From: Pseudomonas sp. CC120222-01a
Lineage (GTDB): Bacteria > Pseudomonadota > Gammaproteobacteria > Pseudomonadales > Pseudomonadaceae
Direction: 5' to 3'
Assembly (NCBI RefSeq): GCF_003097235.1
Contig: NZ_QEQQ01000023.1
Coordinates: 21,935 to 85,934 of the forward strand
Length of the DNA: 64,000 nucleotides
Part shown: positions 60,972 through 64,000 of the stretch, one piece after another
Layout of the letters: every line of letters begins with the position of its first letter
Position numbering within the stretch: position 1 is the first letter of the stretch
Program-made: the position numbers and the translations under genes
Notes under the pieces: generated by a model
Databases searched by the model: none
What the model was told of the DNA's origin: nothing
Seen by the model: the letters and a program-made list of their open reading frames with translations, nothing else

Positions 60972-62390
60972 TCAGCGCTTGTTCGCTGCGAGCATGGTGG
61001 CCTTTTCCTGGTCCATGCGGGCGATCAGTGGTTGGCTCTGCTGCAGGAAGCGCTGGCGTTCGTTCTTGGCGATCGGGTCAGCCATCGGCACCTTCTGGCT
61101 CAGCGGGTCGACGTGTACGCCGTTGACCTGGAACTCGTAGTGCAGGTGCGGGCCTGTCGACAGGCCAGTAGTACCGATGTAGCCGATGATCTGGCCCTGC
61201 TTCACGTTGCTGCCGGTCTTGATGCCCTTGGCGAAGCCCTGCATGTGACCGTAAAGGGTCTTGTAGCTGTTGCCGTGGGCGATGATCACGGTGTTGCCGT
61301 AACCACCGCGGCGGCCAGCCAGTTCGATGCGACCATCACCGGCTGCCTTGATCGGCGTGCCACGCGGGGCGGCGTAGTCCACGCCCTTGTGCGCGCGGAT
61401 CTTGTTCAGGATGGGGTGCTTGCGGCCGGCGGAGAAGCGCGAGCTGATGCGGGCGAAGTCCACCGGGGTACGGATGAACGCCTTGCGCAGGCTGTTGCCG
61501 TCGGCAGTGTAGTAGCTGGTATTGCCCTGCTTGTTGGTGTAGCGCACGGCGGTGTAGGTCTTGCCGCGGTTGGTGAAGCGTGCGGACAGGATGTTGCCGG
61601 TACCGACCACCTTGCCGTCCATCACCTTTTGCTCGTAGACCACGTCGAACTCGTCACCCGGGCGAATATCCTGGGCGAAATCGATGTCGTAGCCCAGGAC
61701 CTTGGCCATGTCCATGGTCATGCTATGGGACAGGCCGGCGCGCTGGGCCGAGGCCGACAACGAGCTCTTGATCACGCCATGGGCGTAAGCGGTGCGGACC
61801 ACAGGCTTGCTGATCTCGCGATCGAAGGTATAGCCCTTGGCAGTCTTGGTCAGGCGGATGGTTTCGAGGTTGCTGACCTTGCTGTGCAGGCTGGCCAGTT
61901 GGCCATCCTTGTCGAGTTCAAACTGCAGTACCTGGCCATGCTTGAGCTGGCTGAACTGCTTGGCTTGCTTGTTGCTGGCCAGCAGGTCGTGCACTGCATT
62001 GGCCGGCAGGCCGACCTTGGCGAACAGCGTAGACAGGGTATCGCCACGCGCTACGGTCACTTCGCGGTGCCCTGGCTCTTTGGCTTCAGGCTTTTTCTCG
62101 GTGGCAGGTGCTTCTTGTGCTGCCTGCTCGGTATTGGTCTCGGCGCCATCGATCTGGGCGAAGGGGGAGGCCTGATCGCCTTGAGTCTGTACCAGCGGGG
62201 CGGCGTTGGACTCGTCCTTCAACTGCTCGGCCGGGCTTTCCAGCTCCAGGCTGAGGGTGGTCTTCTTGGCTTCTACTTCGCTGGAGGGAAATACCAGCAG
62301 CGCCAGGCTGAGCAGGGCGGCAATGCCGCTGGCGGCCAACAGATGGCTTTTCGGATAAAGCGGGGGCGCTTTAGGCGTTTCGTTGGTCAT
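60972..62390 (-). CDS. M23 murein endopeptidase (MepM-like, OapA/LysM-containing)
   Basis: 472 residues from the ATG at 62390 (MTNETPKAPPLYPKSHLLAA). One N-terminal membrane helix covers about 17-37. A Glu/Ala-rich linker covers about 45-115, then a LysM-like/OapA module (VARGDTLSTLFAKVGLPANA), and a C-terminal lysostaphin-type domain with zinc ligands in HKGVDYAAPRGTPI and GPHLHYEF. It cuts peptidoglycan crosslinks during growth. The 28 codons before this ATG are AT-rich promoter DNA. Confidence 0.94.
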   Translation of the reverse strand: MTNETPKAPPLYPKSHLLAASGIAALLSLALLVFPSSEVEAKKTTLSLELESPAEQLKDESNAAPLVQTQGDQASPFAQIDGAETNTEQAAQEAPATEKKPEAKEPGHREVTVARGDTLSTLFAKVGLPANAVHDLLASNKQAKQFSQLKHGQVLQFELDKDGQLASLHSKVSNLETIRLTKTAKGYTFDREISKPVVRTAYAHGVIKSSLSASAQRAGLSHSMTMDMAKVLGYDIDFAQDIRPGDEFDVVYEQKVMDGKVVGTGNILSARFTNRGKTYTAVRYTNKQGNTSYYTADGNSLRKAFIRTPVDFARISSRFSAGRKHPILNKIRAHKGVDYAAPRGTPIKAAGDGRIELAGRRGGYGNTVIIAHGNSYKTLYGHMQGFAKGIKTGSNVKQGQIIGYIGTTGLSTGPHLHYEFQVNGVHVDPLSQKVPMADPIAKNERQRFLQQSQPLIARMDQEKATMLAANKR

Positions 62391-62605
62391 AGGTAAGGTG
62401 ACTTTGAAGAAAAATGAATATGGAAAAGATGAATGACATGATGAAGATGAAATAACTGTATAAAATATAACCAAATCTACTTTCGCGCAAGGGCGCGTAG
62501 ACGCCGTGACGCGTCGGTCAGGTCACATTTCATTTCGAAACTTGTAATTGATGGCCGATCTTGTATGGTTGGCTCCCTTTGAATCTGAGCCTTGCGGGTC
62601 TGTCT
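62391..62605. promoter_or_regulatory. M23 peptidase-tyrS divergent promoter region
   Basis: 215 bases. The left part (about 62400-62475) is unusually AT-rich and holds likely minus-strand -10 boxes (TATACA, TATTTT) for the peptidase gene. For tyrS, TTGTAA (62542-62547) and TATGGT (62564-62569) are spaced by 16 bases on the plus strand, 37 bases from the start. I see no T-box-like leader. Confidence 0.5.
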
Positions 62606-63805
62606 ATGAAGTCGGTTGAAGAGCAGCTGGCGCTTATCAAGCGCGGTGCGGAAGAGGTATTGGTCGAGTCGGAACTGGTCGAGAAGCTCAAGCGCGGCCA
62701 GCCTCTGCGTATCAAGGCAGGCTTCGACCCGACAGCGCCTGACCTGCATCTGGGGCACACGGTACTGATCAACAAGCTGCGCCAGTTCCAGGAGCTGGGG
62801 CACCAGGTCATTTTCCTGATCGGTGACTTCACCGGCATGATCGGTGACCCGAGCGGCAAGAGTGCCACCCGTCCGCCGCTGACCCGCGAGCAGGTGCTGG
62901 AAAACGCCGAGACCTACAAGCAGCAAGTCTTCAAGATTCTCGATCCGGCCAAGACTGAGGTCGCGTTCAACTCCACCTGGATGGACAAGCTGACGCCGGC
63001 CGACTTCATTCGCCTGGCATCGCAGTACACCGTTGCGCGCATGCTCGAGCGTGACGACTTCGACAAGCGCTACACCACCAATCAGCCAATCGCCATCCAC
63101 GAGTTCCTCTACCCGCTGGTGCAGGGCTATGACTCCGTTGCGCTGAAGGCTGATGTGGAGCTGGGTGGTACCGACCAGAAGTTCAACCTGTTGATGGGGC
63201 GTGAGTTGCAGCGTTCCTATGGGCAGGAAGCACAAAACATCGTGACCATGCCATTGCTCGAAGGGCTTGATGGCGTGAAGAAGATGTCCAAATCGCTGGG
63301 TAACTATGTCGGCATCCAGGAAGCGCCGGGCGTAATGTACAGCAAGCTGGTGTCGATCCCGGACACCCTGATGTGGCGCTACTTCGAGCTGCTGAGCTTC
63401 CGCTCGATGGAAGAGATCGATCAGTTCCGGGCCGACGTTGCCAATGGTGCGAACCCGCGTGACGTCAAGATCAAGCTGGCCGAAGAGATCGTTGCGCGCT
63501 TCCATGGTGAAGAGGCTGCGGCCAATGCCCATCGTGCGGCAGGTAACCGCATGAAGGAAGGCGAGCTGCCGGAGGATCTGCCAGAGATTGAAGTGGCTGC
63601 AGCTGAGGACTTGCCAATCGCTGCCGTGCTGAACCGTGCGGGCCTGGTGAAGAACTCGGCGCAGGCGCGTGACCTGCTCAGTGGTGGAGCGGTGAAGGTC
63701 GATGGTGCGGTGGTCGACAAGGACTTCATGTTTGCCCTCGGCGCGACCCATGTGTGCCAGGCGGGTAAGAAGTCGTTTGGCCGGGTTACCCTCAAGGCTG
63801 AGTGA
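62606..63805 (+). CDS. tyrS: Tyrosyl-tRNA synthetase TyrS
   Basis: 399 residues from ATG 62606 (MKSVEEQLALIKRGAEEVL). Class I signature HLGH lies in DLHLGHTVLINKLRQFQELG, and the second is KMSKSLGNYV near residue 230. A C-terminal S4 RNA-binding domain (about 335-399) includes RAGLVKNSAQARDLLSGGAV. It charges tRNA-Tyr. It is of the TyrZ-like subtype, with the shorter HLGH spacing. It is the last protein gene before the rRNA promoter. Confidence 0.97.
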   Translation: MKSVEEQLALIKRGAEEVLVESELVEKLKRGQPLRIKAGFDPTAPDLHLGHTVLINKLRQFQELGHQVIFLIGDFTGMIGDPSGKSATRPPLTREQVLENAETYKQQVFKILDPAKTEVAFNSTWMDKLTPADFIRLASQYTVARMLERDDFDKRYTTNQPIAIHEFLYPLVQGYDSVALKADVELGGTDQKFNLLMGRELQRSYGQEAQNIVTMPLLEGLDGVKKMSKSLGNYVGIQEAPGVMYSKLVSIPDTLMWRYFELLSFRSMEEIDQFRADVANGANPRDVKIKLAEEIVARFHGEEAAANAHRAAGNRMKEGELPEDLPEIEVAAAEDLPIAAVLNRAGLVKNSAQARDLLSGGAVKVDGAVVDKDFMFALGATHVCQAGKKSFGRVTLKAE

Positions 63806-63830
63806 TCGCCTGGTGGTGTAGCTATATAGA

Positions 63831-63862
63831 AGCGGGGAGGCCGACAGGCCTCCCCGCTTTGT
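63831..63862 (+). terminator. Terminator behind tyrS
   Basis: The stem AGCGGGGAGGCC-GACA-GGCCTCCCCGCT is followed by TTGTTTT, 25 bases after the tyrS stop. A strong intrinsic terminator that isolates tyrS from the next operon. Confidence 0.92.
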
Positions 63863-63896
63863 TTTCAGCGATTTTAAAGTTTCTTGAAATTAAAGG

Positions 63897-64000
63897 TTGA
63901 CGCGCTTTCGAATCCCCTTATAATGCGCCCCACTTCCAGCGACATCGGAACGACAAACTCCTTGAAATTCAATGAGTTAGGTGGTTAAGGTGGTGTTGGA
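63897..64000 (+). promoter_or_regulatory. Probable rRNA operon promoter and leader
   Basis: TTGACG (63897-63902) and TATAAT (63919-63924) are spaced by 16 bases, followed by a GCGCCCC discriminator. An AT-rich stretch (63870-63895) precedes it, as in UP elements. This is the pattern of stable-RNA promoters under stringent control. In KT2440 a 16S gene follows tyrS, from memory. The remaining 70 bases look like leader RNA; no 16S sequence is inside the window. Confidence 0.7.

Overview
The window is a GC-rich (roughly 60-65% G+C), gene-dense piece of chromosomal core genome from a Pseudomonas of the putida group. The evidence is the gene content and protein sequences (pqqF-pqqABC, davBA lysine catabolism, rpsU-dnaG-rpoD, amgK-murU, split trpE and trpGDC, vfr, the autotransporter esterase EstP), the CAU-anticodon tRNA-Ile2, and many paired REP hairpins of the Pseudomonas type. 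From memory, the gene order matches the PP_0378-PP_0436 region of P. putida KT2440; no alignment was run. I saw no insertion sequence, prophage, integrase or CRISPR array.

Layout. 1-3664 (minus): pqqF, pqqA, pqqB and the start of pqqC, for PQQ cofactor synthesis. 3822-6948 (minus): davA, davB and an Lrp/AsnC regulator, for the aminovalerate route of lysine breakdown. 7068-10904 (minus): tRNA-Ile2 and a large periplasmic-sensor/PAS/GGDEF/EAL protein. 11023-15427 (minus): rpoD, dnaG and rpsU, the macromolecular synthesis operon, divergent from tsaD. 16674-19317: plsY, folB-folK and cca. 19372-24272 (minus): prkA-yeaH-spoVR. 24557-32237 (minus): glpE, then the outer-membrane/housekeeping cluster lptD-surA-pdxA-rsmA-apaG-apaH, with stop/start overlaps at surA/lptD, pdxA/surA, rsmA/pdxA and apaH/apaG. 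32368-34821 (plus): amgK-murU-djlA, peptidoglycan sugar recycling plus a J-domain protein. 34854-35852 (minus): a DUF3530 protein. 35948-43462 (plus): a sensor kinase/response regulator pair and a four-gene polyamine-type ABC transporter. 43639-51550 (plus): rpe-gph, trpE and trpGDC, with estP on the other strand between trpE and trpG. 51718-58145: a lipoate-ligase-like protein, Vfr, an OsmC-like protein, and a minus-strand run of DUF2157, coq7, a HIT protein, an SDR, a nitronate monooxygenase and hemJ. 58288-63805: argC, erpA, anmK, an M23 peptidase and tyrS. The window ends in what looks like the promoter and leader of a ribosomal RNA operon.

The most interesting signal is a pair of small leader peptides ending in ARWRWRA. 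One lies in front of trpE and is nested in frame inside the last codons of gph. The other lies in front of trpGDC. The DNA beyond both stop codons shares an identical 16-base GC-rich motif. Attenuation control of trpE and trpGDC in P. putida has been reported; the nesting in gph and the different termination signals at the two loci deserve attention. Other points of note are five inverted REP pairs, a perfect hairpin covering the rpsU stop codon, two unrelated signalling proteins with the same kind of periplasmic binding domain, and a DUF3530 alpha/beta-hydrolase-like protein without the usual nucleophile serine.
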